Assembly: GCA_030761205.1 (NCBI GenBank)
Contig: JAULJL010000035.1
Location: forward strand, 10,806,001 to 10,870,000
Direction: 5' to 3'
DNA length: 64,000 nt
Source: Fremontodendron californicum
Taxonomy: Eukaryota > Streptophyta > Magnoliopsida > Malvales > Malvaceae
The number at the start of each line of letters is the position of its first letter. Position 1 is the first letter of the stretch. The translations under genes were made by a program, and so were the position numbers. Under the pieces are notes generated by a model. That model had not been told where the DNA came from and did no database searches. It saw nothing but the letters and a program-made list of their open reading frames with translations. Shown piece after piece: positions 22,551 through 32,765 of this stretch.

Positions 22551-25369
22551 ATATATATTTTAATATTTTATTATACTCTAAAATAAAAATAAAGAAATTT
22601 TATAATTTTTATATTGAAAAATAATATTGTTTAACTAGATAGAACTTGATCTTAAAAATTTAAGTACAAATCCAACTCTAAAGCAATCCCCAACATTCAA
22701 AATTAAGTGAATAACCCACCCTCTAAGCACATCCACATACTACAAAAAAATTTAAACAAAAAGGTGGAAGACATAATCTGTTATCAACTTATCTTCGCTA
22801 CCAAAAACAAACCTTGAAAAGTTTTGGCCTTAGAAGCAGGATGACATCAAATGAATTCAAACGATACAAGCAATAATCAAAAGTCAAAGCAAATAAATAA
22901 ATACTAGTCCTATGAGAAACTTTGCTCAATTAATAACATAAAGAGCTTTGACAATTGATGCATTATAATAACTGTATAACTTTTATACCCAACCATATTA
23001 GGTAAAATTACAAAATGAAGACTATATTTTTCATATTTCATAAAGAAGCCCTCATACTTCGCTTCTTTAATTAAACCTTTCTTTTGATGAAAATTATCAA
23101 AATCTAATATTTGCTACTTTAGCAAATATGTGACTGTTAATTCTGTCACGTCAATATCTACATGAAACATACATGATAAAATAAAATAAAAAAGCATTGT
23201 TTTCGTGAAAAAATAAGATTTTAGTTAAATAATATTTAAAGTATTGAAAATTTTTGATGCATTAAAAAAAATTAATATTTAAGTTTTTCAATATATTTGA
23301 TAATTCATATTAAATTTTATTTTATAGAAAATTTTCAACAAAAAAATTAGATAAGTAGGTAGAGAATTACTTTTCACTTAATGCAGAATGCAGAACATGT
23401 TAACTCAATTTTATATTTGAACCAAATTATCTCTCTTTTTTTTTGTAACAAAAGATGAGATATTTAAATTACCCCTTTTAAATTTAATCAAAAATTATCC
23501 AAATAATAAAAAATATTATGTTAAGAATAATTTTCAAAATTCAAGATTTACAGTTATCAAATAATATAATTATATTTCGTACTTAATTTTCAGTAGTATA
23601 TCAAATAATTTTTATAATACAAATTTAGTATTTAATTTTTCAGCACTTAATTTTTTAACTTATAAAACAGCATCTTAATTTATAAAACAGCATCTTAATT
23701 TATTACATAAAAAATATGAGAAAATAGAAAAATTACAATCACTTTTAAATATTTTAGCTTTCATATTATGTATCTATTAATTTAACTATTGTATTTCATA
23801 CTTTATTCATGTAAATCATATATTTCAATATTTTAAGTTTATTAAAAAAATATAGATCACATGTTTCAATATTTTAAATTTAATTAAAAATATCTAATTA
23901 TTTATTTGATATGATAAGATTTTAACCATTAAATATATATTAAAACTTTATATACATGAAGGATACCAATATATTGTTAAATCATATATATATATATATA
24001 TATATATATCAATGTTTCGTTAATAAATATACTCAAAATTCTAAAATCTTTTAAAGTAATCATTCATCAATCAATGCTGTCTAAGTCTCTTTTTTTTTTT
24101 TTTACTCGAATAAGGTGAAATTTTTATTTGAAATATGAGTGGTTTAAATTTATTATTAATATTTTAATTCATATTATTTTATCATCATACTTTTGATTCT
24201 TGTCATGTTATTTTCAAATTTAGTTTTTGAATTGTAAAACAGTTTTTAACAACATATTTTACTGAATATTCTCTAATTGCATATTTTTTTATTAAAATAT
24301 AATAAATCCAAAATATTTTTATTTTTTCTTCTATCATCATAATATTTTTTATATCACATCGTGATTTTCAGTATGCTTTGGCCCTTTTTTCTGATTATAT
24401 CATTTTCAAGAATTTTTTTTTTTTTTTGAGTTATAAAACACCGTCTATCAATATTCAACATCTGTTACTTCTTACCAATTTTGCTCCAAAATAAAAATAG
24501 AAAATATTATCAGTGATACAATTACACCACTCACGTAAATAATGTGATAAATTTAGAACTTATCCATGTCTTTCTAAATCGATCTTTTTAAATACTATTA
24601 AATTTTGAAATTTTATCATTAATGAGTTACAGCATGTAATAATTTACTAAAAGTTGATAATAACTAGATCAGTTCAAAAGTCAGATTAATATCTAAATTC
24701 GAAAATTCATTTGATATTTAAGAGAGTATAGACAAATATTAAACTCAAATAGGAATTGGGACAAAAAATAAAACTTATTTAGAAAATAAGCCGAATCTTA
24801 ACTCTAATAATTAAAACCTGAATCCGACCTGACCTGTTTTTTATTTATATAATATAATATATTATTTTTATATTTATATATATTATGTAATTTATATCAC
24901 ATAATATGTATATATAATATTATAATATAAATATTTTAAAATTTGATAAAAAAATTTAAATTACTATAAATTAAATAAAAACTAACATGTTTATTTAATT
25001 TTTTTTAAAACAAACTTTGATGATTCATTTGTAAATATAAACAAATTTAGATAAAATTTAAAACTTATATTTCAAATCAAACCTAAATATATATAATGTT
25101 AATATTATATTTAAATCCAATTCGAAACCATGGACACTTCTAATAATAACCATGTAAATGCAGCAAAGATGCACCATTAACATGCTCCAAAGTCCAAACC
25201 AAGTAAATACCCATATTTTTTGCCCGAAAACATAAATTTCAATCTCTTGAAGATATATGTCCATACTAGACCTTCAACTATGGGCTCAAAATTTCCAGTA
25301 ATTCTATTCTTTTCAGATTTCTCTACCAAATACCTGGCAAAAATAATTTTGGTATGAAGTTATAACAAT
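22551..25369. other. AT-rich intergenic spacer
   Basis: 2.8 kb of very AT-rich sequence with no supported gene. It contains a (TA)n microsatellite at 23984-24009, a short tandem duplication of CATCTTAATTTATAAAACAG near 23650-23700, and poly-T runs near 24090 and 24415. It separates the retrotransposon block from the 3' end of the host gene. Confidence 0.7.
23984..24009. repeat. (TA)n microsatellite
   Basis: Uninterrupted alternation of T and A over about 26 bases. Confidence 0.9.
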
Positions 25370-25514
25370 ACAGAATGTACATTCAATTTAAAGCTATACA
25401 TAAATTATTACACTACTACTCTTTTCCAAGGTCGTCCTCCATGGGCTTCAAAAACAGCCATGAGGCTGTGATTCTCCAGGAAATCAAATACCCAGATTCC
25501 AGCAAACATCCCAA

Positions 25515-25774
25515 TTAGCTGCTGAGTACCGGCATCTCATCAATCAAAAATTGAGCAACTGCACCATCTGAGGATTCAGTAAACCGAGCAGCTTCAGCAA
25601 TTCTAAGTGCCATCATGGCTTTGTATGTAGCCATATCAGCATTTTGCATTAGTAACTGCGCCCGCTGGCGTTTGAGGATAGCTGATTCAACAGATCTGCT
25701 TGCTGAGGCTCTAGCTTCTTCAACTTTAACCATGGCATTCTCTTCTGCCAGTGCATCATGTTCAACTGCCAAGG
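25515..25774 (-). other. EPCR: Exon 3 of the EPCR-like gene, with stop codon
   Basis: 260 bp after the acceptor TGTGCAG|. The first two bases complete a split Ala codon with the last base of exon 2. It encodes an alanine- and glutamate-rich helical tail of about 86 residues (VKVEEARASASRSVESAI, then MALRIAEAARF) ending at TAA. The 3' UTR probably extends to about 25370, where the minus strand becomes T/A-rich; no perfect AATAAA signal was found. Confidence 0.85.
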
Positions 25775-28488
25775 CTGCACAATTACAAATGACACGGTCT
25801 TAGCCTATGTTACTCTAACTCGGGTGTGAGTGTCGGAAACGGGTATGTGTCCGACACGGGTATATTTGATTTATTTTAAAATTTTCCATGTACTTGGAAG
25901 ATGCTTGGGGGATCATACCCCTATACCCATGTCTGAATATGGGTCGGACACGGGTGTCGGATACGAGTACTTCAAGAAAAATAAATAGTAAGAACAACAT
26001 AGGTTTTAACAACAAAACTGAAACAATGACCTATCACAAAACCAGTACCAAAGAAATTTCAAATCTGAAACAAGATCCCATCACAAAACTAGTACCAAAT
26101 AAAAATATGAAAACCTACAAATACACAAAATATCCATAAAAAAATCAACAACAAAAAAAAAAAAAAAAATCCATCAAATTTCTAGCACAACTACAATTCT
26201 CATGAATAGATAGATATATGCATCGATGCCACTGCCTCACCCATTACCCATTATAAACATGAGATTTATCACATATACATCATCAAAGGCATGAAAAAAC
26301 ATATTCACACATCAAAATCAGACCAAAACCTGTATAGTTGAGCATGGCTACTATAATCAGAGAATTTACGTACCTTGCAACAAACTTGGTTGCTTGCCTC
26401 TTCCATGACTAGCCTGACGTTTAAATGACCTCCTTTTACGTAGAAAAGGCTGTGGTACTAGTGGAGCTTTCTTGACATGATGACCCTGTTAGAATGGAAC
26501 ATTCATTTTGGTCACATATCTACAGGAGTCAAGTATATACAATGTTAATCGTTCTACATGCACACCAAAACACCGGAAAGAAGAGCTAGGAGACTGAACT
26601 GCAATGACAGAAGTGATATATATTTGGAATTTCAAGATATGCCTGGGAACGAAAAGGTATATAAACATGATCAGTTGATCATAATACTTGTTTTTTCAAT
26701 CTCATGGAACCTACAATATTTCCCCATGGCAGCAGAAAAGGAAATTCCAAATTTTCAAAGAATTAGAGAACATAACATATAAGAAAATTCACAGCAAGAA
26801 CATTTGGCAGCAGAAAAGGAAGTTCCAAATGAATCTACAATGAGATCTATTTCCATAAAGAAATTTTGCAGCAATATCAATTTCCATAAAGTATGAACTC
26901 TAAAAGGCAACTGTACACCAGAAAAACTGAAAGGAAACATTGCAAAAATGAAATGATATTAACTAAAACATAATGCTAGGTTTACCTGGAAAACTCTAAG
27001 CAGCGCAGATCCTCTATGCTTCCTTTTTCTGAACCAGTAAGCATGAACAGCTTCAACCACTCCTCTAATACCCAGATCAAGACAGAGATGAGCAGCAGCA
27101 GTCTCATTAGAGTAATCATCTGGACTACAGAAATAGGCCTTCTCAAAAGCATCAACCATCAACTCAAAACAATCCTCTGAAAGATGCTCACAATGCCCAT
27201 TTCCGGAAAAAAACTCATTATTGAACTTCTTTAACCATTCCTCGTCTTCTGAGTCTATATCATAATTTGCAGTCCTCTTTGCTAAGGCTCTAGATACCTC
27301 ATCACCATCTAAACAGATATACAAATCTGGTCTGCGAAATGGTACACTGCATCTATCCTCATACCCTGAAACTTCACGAACCCCAGGCACAGGGATCACC
27401 CTAACAGTTGAAGAAGCAGGCACATTGCGCTCACAACATTCCTTGTAAAGAGCCTTGAAAATGATCCAGTCTTGCCGATTCGGAAACTCGAGCTTCCAGT
27501 TATCATCCCCGGTCCAAATTATAGCGCGAGTGAAACGGTTGCAAGAGCTGGGCCTCATAAATTGATCTGCCTTGTATACATACTTGGTTGAACTATCTTT
27601 TTTTACTACAAGAAGCCATTCTCCTGAAGTAGAGAGCTCTAAAGTGACAATTGCTCCTTCTTCCCTGTAACATCTATCTGGTTCAATGATCAATATATTC
27701 GCACAGCACTGCGATGAATCTACCTTCTGCATTGAATCCGATATAGAAGAGCTCACGTCACTTAAGGTAGCTGCAGAACTATTGCGGACTGAACTCCTAA
27801 GCTTGTTTTTGGAAACTATGGAAGAAAAAGGAATCCCGTTTCTCCTACTACTGATCAAATCAGACATTAGAGCTCCATTAGCCTTGTGTGTGACCACAAG
27901 TGAAGGGTTTCTAGCTCTCCTTCTCCTCAGCGAACTTCTCCTCTTCTGAATACTTCTAGAACTCAGACCAATTCTATATTGAGGATTTCGACCTGTTAGT
28001 TTGGAAGCTCTAAAAGAGGGATGCAAAACAACTTTACTCCCAACTTTATCAATCTCAACCACAGTAGAATCACTCGTAGTCTTGGAACCATCTATAACAG
28101 AGGTTACACACTCTGAATTCCCTGAAAGATGGCACTTTTGAACCCCAATTCTCTTCCTTTTTCTAGTATAAACAATCCCAAACATCCTATCTACAGTACC
28201 GCCATTATTTATAGCTTCAGCTTTCATTTTCCTGGATCGTTTCTTTGGATTTTCTTCGTGGCCTAATCTTTTGGGCTTCCCATTTACCTCTGCAGCAGCT
28301 TTATTTACTTCACTCTTTGGGTTTTTTTTCATCGAGTTGTAGCATTCAACACCATCATTACTGCGCCTCTTGGGCTTTACTTCACCAGAATCGGGCCAGA
28401 GTTGCCGCCCGGAACGAAGAACCCGGGCCTCCGAGCTCTTCACCATCCTGCAAACCCTTGTGGTACGCCGCATCCCCACTGAAGGCAT
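25515..28488 (-). CDS. EPCR: Enhancer-of-Polycomb-related chromatin protein (EPCR/EPL1-like), three exons
   Basis: Exons on the minus strand are 28488-26986, 26485-26374 and 25774-25515. They sum to 1875 bp, 625 codons with the stop. Donors CAG|GTAAAC and AAG|GTACGT and acceptors AACAG| and TGCAG| are canonical, and phases (0, then 1) fit exactly. The start is ATGCCTTCAG, first Met of the open frame. Residues 1-240 are basic with K/R clusters (RKMKAE, YTRKRKR, SLRRRRARNP), probably nuclear localisation and DNA or chromatin contact. Residues 270-400 carry a conserved segment (GEWLLVVKKD, IIWTGDDNWKLEFPNRQDW). Residues 409-493 carry the EPC-like region YDIDSEDEEWLKKFN through AVHAYWFRKRK. The last exon is an alanine-rich helix. 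Relatives are plant 'Enhancer of polycomb-like transcription factor' proteins. In Arabidopsis EPCR1/EPCR2 are members of the PEAT (PWWP-EPCR-ARID-TRB) complex, linked to histone acetylation/deubiquitination and silencing. Family assignment is confident; the EPCR rather than EPL1 subtype is less so. It appears intact. Confidence 0.85.
25815..25975. repeat. Inverted/direct repeat cluster in intron 2 of the EPCR-like gene
   Basis: GC-rich words GTGTCCGACACGGGTAT and GGTCGGACACGGGTGTCGG, plus TCGGAAACGGGT and TCGGATACGAGT, lie within 160 bp of an otherwise AT-rich intron. They can pair with each other. This looks like a small transposon-derived element (MITE-like); I recall similar words from other plant introns but cannot name a family. 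Confidence 0.45.
26374..26485 (-). other. EPCR: Exon 2 of the EPCR-like gene
   Basis: 112 bp between AACAG| and |GTACGT, read in phase 0 from exon 1. It encodes about 37 residues, very basic, including PLVPQPFLRKRRSFKRQ. It reads on smoothly from the AYWFRKRKHRGSALLRVFQ end of exon 1, as expected for this family. If intron 1 were retained, the frame would stop eight codons after exon 1. Confidence 0.85.
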
Positions 28489-29300
28489 CGCCGTTCGGTG
28501 GTTCTTCTGCTTATACCTAACTCCTCGCCCGATCTTTCCTACCCTAACTCCACGAGATGACTCAGTAAATTTCGCACCGAGTCGACTCGGCCGAGAACAG
28601 ACGAACTGCCGAGTTGTCTCAGAAAAGACCTAAAAAAACCAACCCCGAAAAGCCCCGCTCAACCAACCACCTCGTGAACCCAACAGAACCTTAACAAATA
28701 CAGAACCAACGGATAACCCTCCATTTAAGAAGCGGATATATATCCATAACTCATCTAGTTTACACGAAACCCAAATCTACAACTCGGTAGAACTCAGACC
28801 GTTCTGACTCAGCTACAAAAAAGCTTTTTTTTTATTTTTTTTCTTACAAAAGAAGGAAACTAGTAAAGATAACTACAACATAGTAGTGACTAAACAAGAA
28901 AAGAAAAAAGAAGACAACATCGTAGATCGATTCCAAATAAAAATTTAAAAACAACACACGCACACACAACCCACAAATAAATAAAAAAACCCAAGATCTC
29001 TGTTCTTCACCAAGAGAAAGAGAAAAGAAAAAAATTAAAAAAAAAAAATTGTCTCTCTCTAGAAATTAAAGAGAGAGAAAGAGGGAAGATCTGGGGGAGA
29101 AAATAGAGTTGTGGAGTTTCACGTAAATCTTGTTTTTGGGAGAGAGAGATGGCGGCTAGGGTTTATGATGATGTGATAAAAAAAAAAAAAACCACTGAAG
29201 AGAGATAATCTAAAGAGTAGATAGAAAAGGGAAAAAGAAATTGGAAAATGGAAATGAATTTGCCGAGTGATGCAAACCGTTGATTTTATAAAATGAACGG
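28489..29300 (-). promoter_or_regulatory. 5' UTR and promoter region of the EPCR-like gene
   Basis: The minus-strand TATAAAAT at 29283-29290 is the best TATA candidate, although ATTTTATAAAAT there is palindromic and gives no strand preference. Transcription would then start near 29255, giving a long leader of up to about 770 bases, perhaps with an intron. Pyrimidine-rich (CT) stretches on the minus strand at 29050-29100 and 29135-29148 resemble the Y-patches of plant core promoters. A telo-box lies at 29157-29165. The true start site is not determined. Confidence 0.5.
29157..29165 (-). promoter_or_regulatory. Telo-box in the EPCR-like promoter/leader
   Basis: Plus-strand TAGGGTTTA reads TAAACCCTA on the minus strand. 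Such interstitial telomere motifs near plant transcription starts are bound by TRB proteins, themselves members of the PEAT complex. The motif is direct; binding here is inferred. Confidence 0.55.
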
Positions 29301-29990
29301 TTACGATTATTGGGTGGCTCCAATGACTGGGCCGTTTTAGCCCTTTAGTTTTCCTTTTTCTTAATTTCTTTCCCTCGTTTTTTATTTCTCTCTCTCTATT
29401 GTTTTTTAAGAGAGAGAAGGCATATTTCTCTTCGGGTCCGGTTGAGTGTTTATAAAAAGACTAAAATAGCCTTCGATATGTTGATGTGAAGAGGTTTAGA
29501 AAAGGGACTTTTGGGGAATTCAATTGGAATTTTGAGGGTAAAAAGAGGCGATAATTTCGCTATGGTAAATCGGGAAGTTAATATGCGGGAAGTAAAGCAG
29601 TAAAAACTATGGAGCAAAAAAAAAATAAGCAGTAAAAACTGAAAACCAAAATCTACCGTTGATTAGGGGTCCGTTTTTTAATCCGCTATTTAATTCGTAT
29701 GGCAAAGGGGGACAGCACGGTGATCTACTCAAGCTTGAAGCTCCAGTGAAAAAAAATCCTTCAATGGGAAGATCTTTTATCATTTCAATCATGAAATTTT
29801 TTTTTTATATATAAACTAAATTTTATTATTATATAATAAATTAATAAATATATTATATAATAATAAGAATTAATTAAAAAAATAATATTATTTGATATAT
29901 TATTTTTATTAATTTTTTATTTATCTATTAATAAAATAATTATTTTACAAAAATTTAATTTGATAATTTTTAATTATATAAATAATTAAT
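29301..29990. other. Intergenic spacer upstream of the EPCR-like gene
   Basis: No supported gene. Poly-pyrimidine and poly-A patches at 29340-29420, then a very AT-rich stretch from 29790. AGGGGTCCGTTTTTTAATC near 29664 resembles the start of the foldback repeat copy at 31062 (AGGGGTCCATTTGGATAG). Confidence 0.55.
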
Positions 29991-30460
29991 AATTTAAAAG
30001 TTTTATTATATGCACATTTTAATTTAATATCCTTAATAGTCCTTTTTCTTTCTCATTATAATTCACCTCACCGCCACCGCTATTTTTGAATCCAAACATA
30101 TATCTCACCACTAATTTTAATCTCACCGCTGCAGTACTCAATCTCACTGCTACAGTATTTAATTTCACCTTCATCGCTGTTTTTATCTCACTGAAACCAA
30201 TCTCACCGCCCATCCAAATGGACCTTAAGGCTCCATTTGGATGGACGGTGAGATTGGCTCCAGTGAGATTGAGTACTGTAGCGATGAGATTAAAATCAAT
30301 GGTGGAATATGTGTTTGGATGTAAAAACAGTGGTGGCGTGAAGTGAATTATAGTGAGAAGAGAAAATGACTATTAAAGACTTTAGATTAAAATTTGTATA
30401 TAATGAAATTTATAATATATTTGAAAAGTTAATAAATAATTAAAAATTACTAAAATTATT
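29991..30460. mobile_element. Foldback (large palindromic) MITE-like element
   Basis: Two arms meet at CCTTAAGG (30223-30230). CACTGAAACCAATCTCACCG on the left mirrors CGGTGAGATTGGCTCCAGTG on the right. Pairing continues outward through CTACAGT/ACTGTAG, the TTAATCTCA/TGAGATTAA words and AATTCAC/GTGAATT, over roughly 200 bp per arm, and more weakly beyond. No coding capacity. Outer ends are approximate because both arms fade into AT-rich DNA. Confidence 0.7.
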
Positions 30461-31061
30461 TATATATCAAATAATACTTTTGTAAATAATATATTTACTC
30501 ATATTAAAAAAATAACTAATATTTATTGACTTTATTATTTATGAAGTTATCTATTTTAGTTAACTCCTATTAATTATAAAGTTATTTATTTTTGTTCATT
30601 TATTAATTATTTATTTGATTATCAAATTTATTATTTATGTATTTATTTGATTTTTAGTTATTTATTTATTAATTATTTAGTAAATAATTATATAAATTTA
30701 TTTATATTATTAAATTAATAAAAGTATTTGGAATTTTTTAAATTAAAATAATAAAAAAAGGAATGGAAAAAGCTTAAGTGCAATAGCCCAATGACAAAAT
30801 GGGAAAAAAATCATATTCATGGGTATTTTTGGGAGAAAGGACTACGGTGGGAAAGAAAAATCCCACCAAATCCCGACCCCTACAGTGAAAAAAACTTATT
30901 CCGGTTAGAATTTTTTGCTGCAATCGAACTAAAGCTTGTTACCCAAATGGCTCGTTTTAGTGCTATTGCTAAAAAAATGTGAACAATTGCGGCAAAACGG
31001 GGCTTCAGTTAAATGCAAATGAAGCCTAACACAAAAAAGAAAACTCCAAAAAATAGATTAT
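30461..31061. other. Spacer between foldback element copies
   Basis: AT-rich to about 30750, then a more mixed stretch (30770-31060). No supported gene; the short plus-strand ORF at 30791-30982 has no recognisable features. Confidence 0.5.
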
Positions 31062-31345
31062 TAGGGGTCCATTTGGATAGACGATGAGATTTGCTCCGCT
31101 GAGATTAAAAAAAACGGTGACGGTGAGATTAGTTACTGTAGCAGTGAGATTAAAATCAGTAATAAAATATGTGTTTAGATTCAAACGGAGTAATGGCGGT
31201 GAGGTAAATTATAGTGTGAAAGTAAAATAAGCATTAAGGGCATTAGATTAAAATGTGTATATATATAATAAATAATTAAAAATTATTAAAATTATATTAA
31301 TAAATAAATAAAAGAATTTTAAAATTTTAAAAATAAAAACAATGG
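31062..31345 (+). repeat. Third, single-armed copy of the foldback repeat
   Basis: AGGGGTCCATTTGGATAG followed by a GGTGAGATTAGTTACTGTAG block and ATATGTGTTTAGATTCAAAC. It matches the right arm of the foldback at 30230-30460 in the same orientation, down to the ATTAGATTAAAATGTGTATA segment and the AT-rich tail. Confidence 0.65.
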
Positions 31346-31379
31346 AGGGGGGTAAAAGGAGAATTTTTCTCTTCCATTG

Positions 31380-31404
31380 GGGGTCTAGTTGATCACTAGA
31401 CCCC
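31380..31404. repeat. Perfect 10-bp hairpin
   Basis: GGGGTCTAGT and ACTAGACCCC are exact reverse complements around a five-base loop TGATC. The flanks (TTCCATTGGG before, CTCCAATCCAATGGAG after) hold further self-complementary words. It may be a terminal structure of the neighbouring repeat family. Confidence 0.6.
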
Positions 31405-31674
31405 TGGAGCTCCAATCCAATGGAGCACTCCACTAGAGGTGATCCAAATGCACCTCTACTGGAGGTGCTTTCAGTGAGGGGGAAATCCCCCTCACAAACT
31501 GGTGCGGTGGAATCCAAACTAACCCTAGATTTAAGGTTTCTTTGGTCATTCATCGGAGAGGCAAGAATCTAGCGAACCACTAAACCATGCGGTGGAAGTA
31601 AAATTTCCCTTTCATCCTTATTTTTAAAATTATTTTTTATTTAAAAATTATATATTATTTTTTAATTCTCTTAT
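31405..31674. other. Spacer before element B
   Basis: No gene seen. 31560-31610 is a short mixed stretch, 31610-31674 is AT-rich. The last five bases, CTTAT, are the predicted left target duplication of element B. Confidence 0.5.
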
Positions 31675-32454
31675 TGTCACAACCTAAAAAAATAACAAGT
31701 CTCATCGCGATACTTTGTTATTCGTTAAGCGTGACATTAAAAAAAACCGAGGAAAAATTGACTTAATTCCTCTAGAAAAACGAAGGTTTTGAAAATAACC
31801 TTAAAAAAGATATGGAGTTGCCACCAATCTTTTTTGGCTAGGTGTTATCGGCCACATATTAAAACCGGTTTTATAAAACATTTTAAAATTAATTAAAACA
31901 TTTTTTAAAACCAATTTCAAGTCTGCGTTTTAAACCAGAGAAATCAAATAAGCGGGTTCGGGACTTGGTTACGTGTGGGGAAGGATTAGTACCCCCACAA
32001 TGCCCGTATAAAATGGTACCTTATTAATCGTGTGTTATCTCAAGTCTTGGTAAAAAAAAAAGTCAGTTTTAAATTTAGTATTTCAAGTTTATTCCCAATT
32101 TATAGAAAAATAATTCAATTTTTAATTGAAAATGATCCGGAATCTATAAATTCAAAATTTTCCTATATTCCCCAACAAACGTGGCAAAATATAAAATTTT
32201 TTATTAATTTGGAAAACTTTCCAAATCATTCTCGTTTTAAAAGAAGATATTCCGTTATTAATGATAATTGGTGATATCCTCCCCAGCAAACCCGGCAGAG
32301 AACTCATGAATTATTTTAACTCGGGGATATCTTTATTTTATTGAAAATCATTACTTTTTTCAAAATATTTAAAAAAATATATATGAATATGAATATGTGT
32401 GACGTAAATAAAATAACATAGCAAAGTCTAGATAATATAATGCAACCTAAATGA

Positions 32455-32765
32455 TATGATATAATTTAAATGTCTTAGCATATTCTAAATGAAATGAAAT
32501 ATCCTAAGTCATATGATATATTCTAAATGAAATGAAATGACCTAGGTAACATGATATATTTTATATGAAATGTAATATCCTAAATGACATAATATATTCT
32601 AAATGAAATGAAATGACCTAGGTAATGTAATATATTCTACATGAAATGAAACGACCTAGGTATCATAATATATTATGTATGAAATGAAATGACCTAGGTA
32701 ACTTAATATATTCTATCTGAAATGAAATATCCTAAGTCACATGATATATTCTAAATGAAATAAAA
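32455..32765. repeat. 37-bp minisatellite in the element B LTR
   Basis: Units of the type TATATTCTAAATGAAATGAA + ATGACCTAGGTAAC. CCTAGG starts at 32541, 32618, 32655 and 32692, spacing 37 or a multiple. About eight imperfect units. The partial 5' LTR of B carries the same array at about 55345-55640. Confidence 0.8.

Noticed and set aside
27686..28633. Plus-strand ORFs of 87-91 codons
   Set aside because: Shadows opposite exon 1 of the EPCR-like gene.
29149..29180. Plus-strand gene start ATGGCGGCTAGGG
   Set aside because: Reads only a short peptide before a stop and lies in the leader of the minus-strand gene; no downstream exon seen.
30086..30346. 86-codon ORF in the foldback element
   Set aside because: Crosses the centre of the inverted repeat, with a repetitive Leu/Thr-rich product and a mirrored ORF on the other strand.
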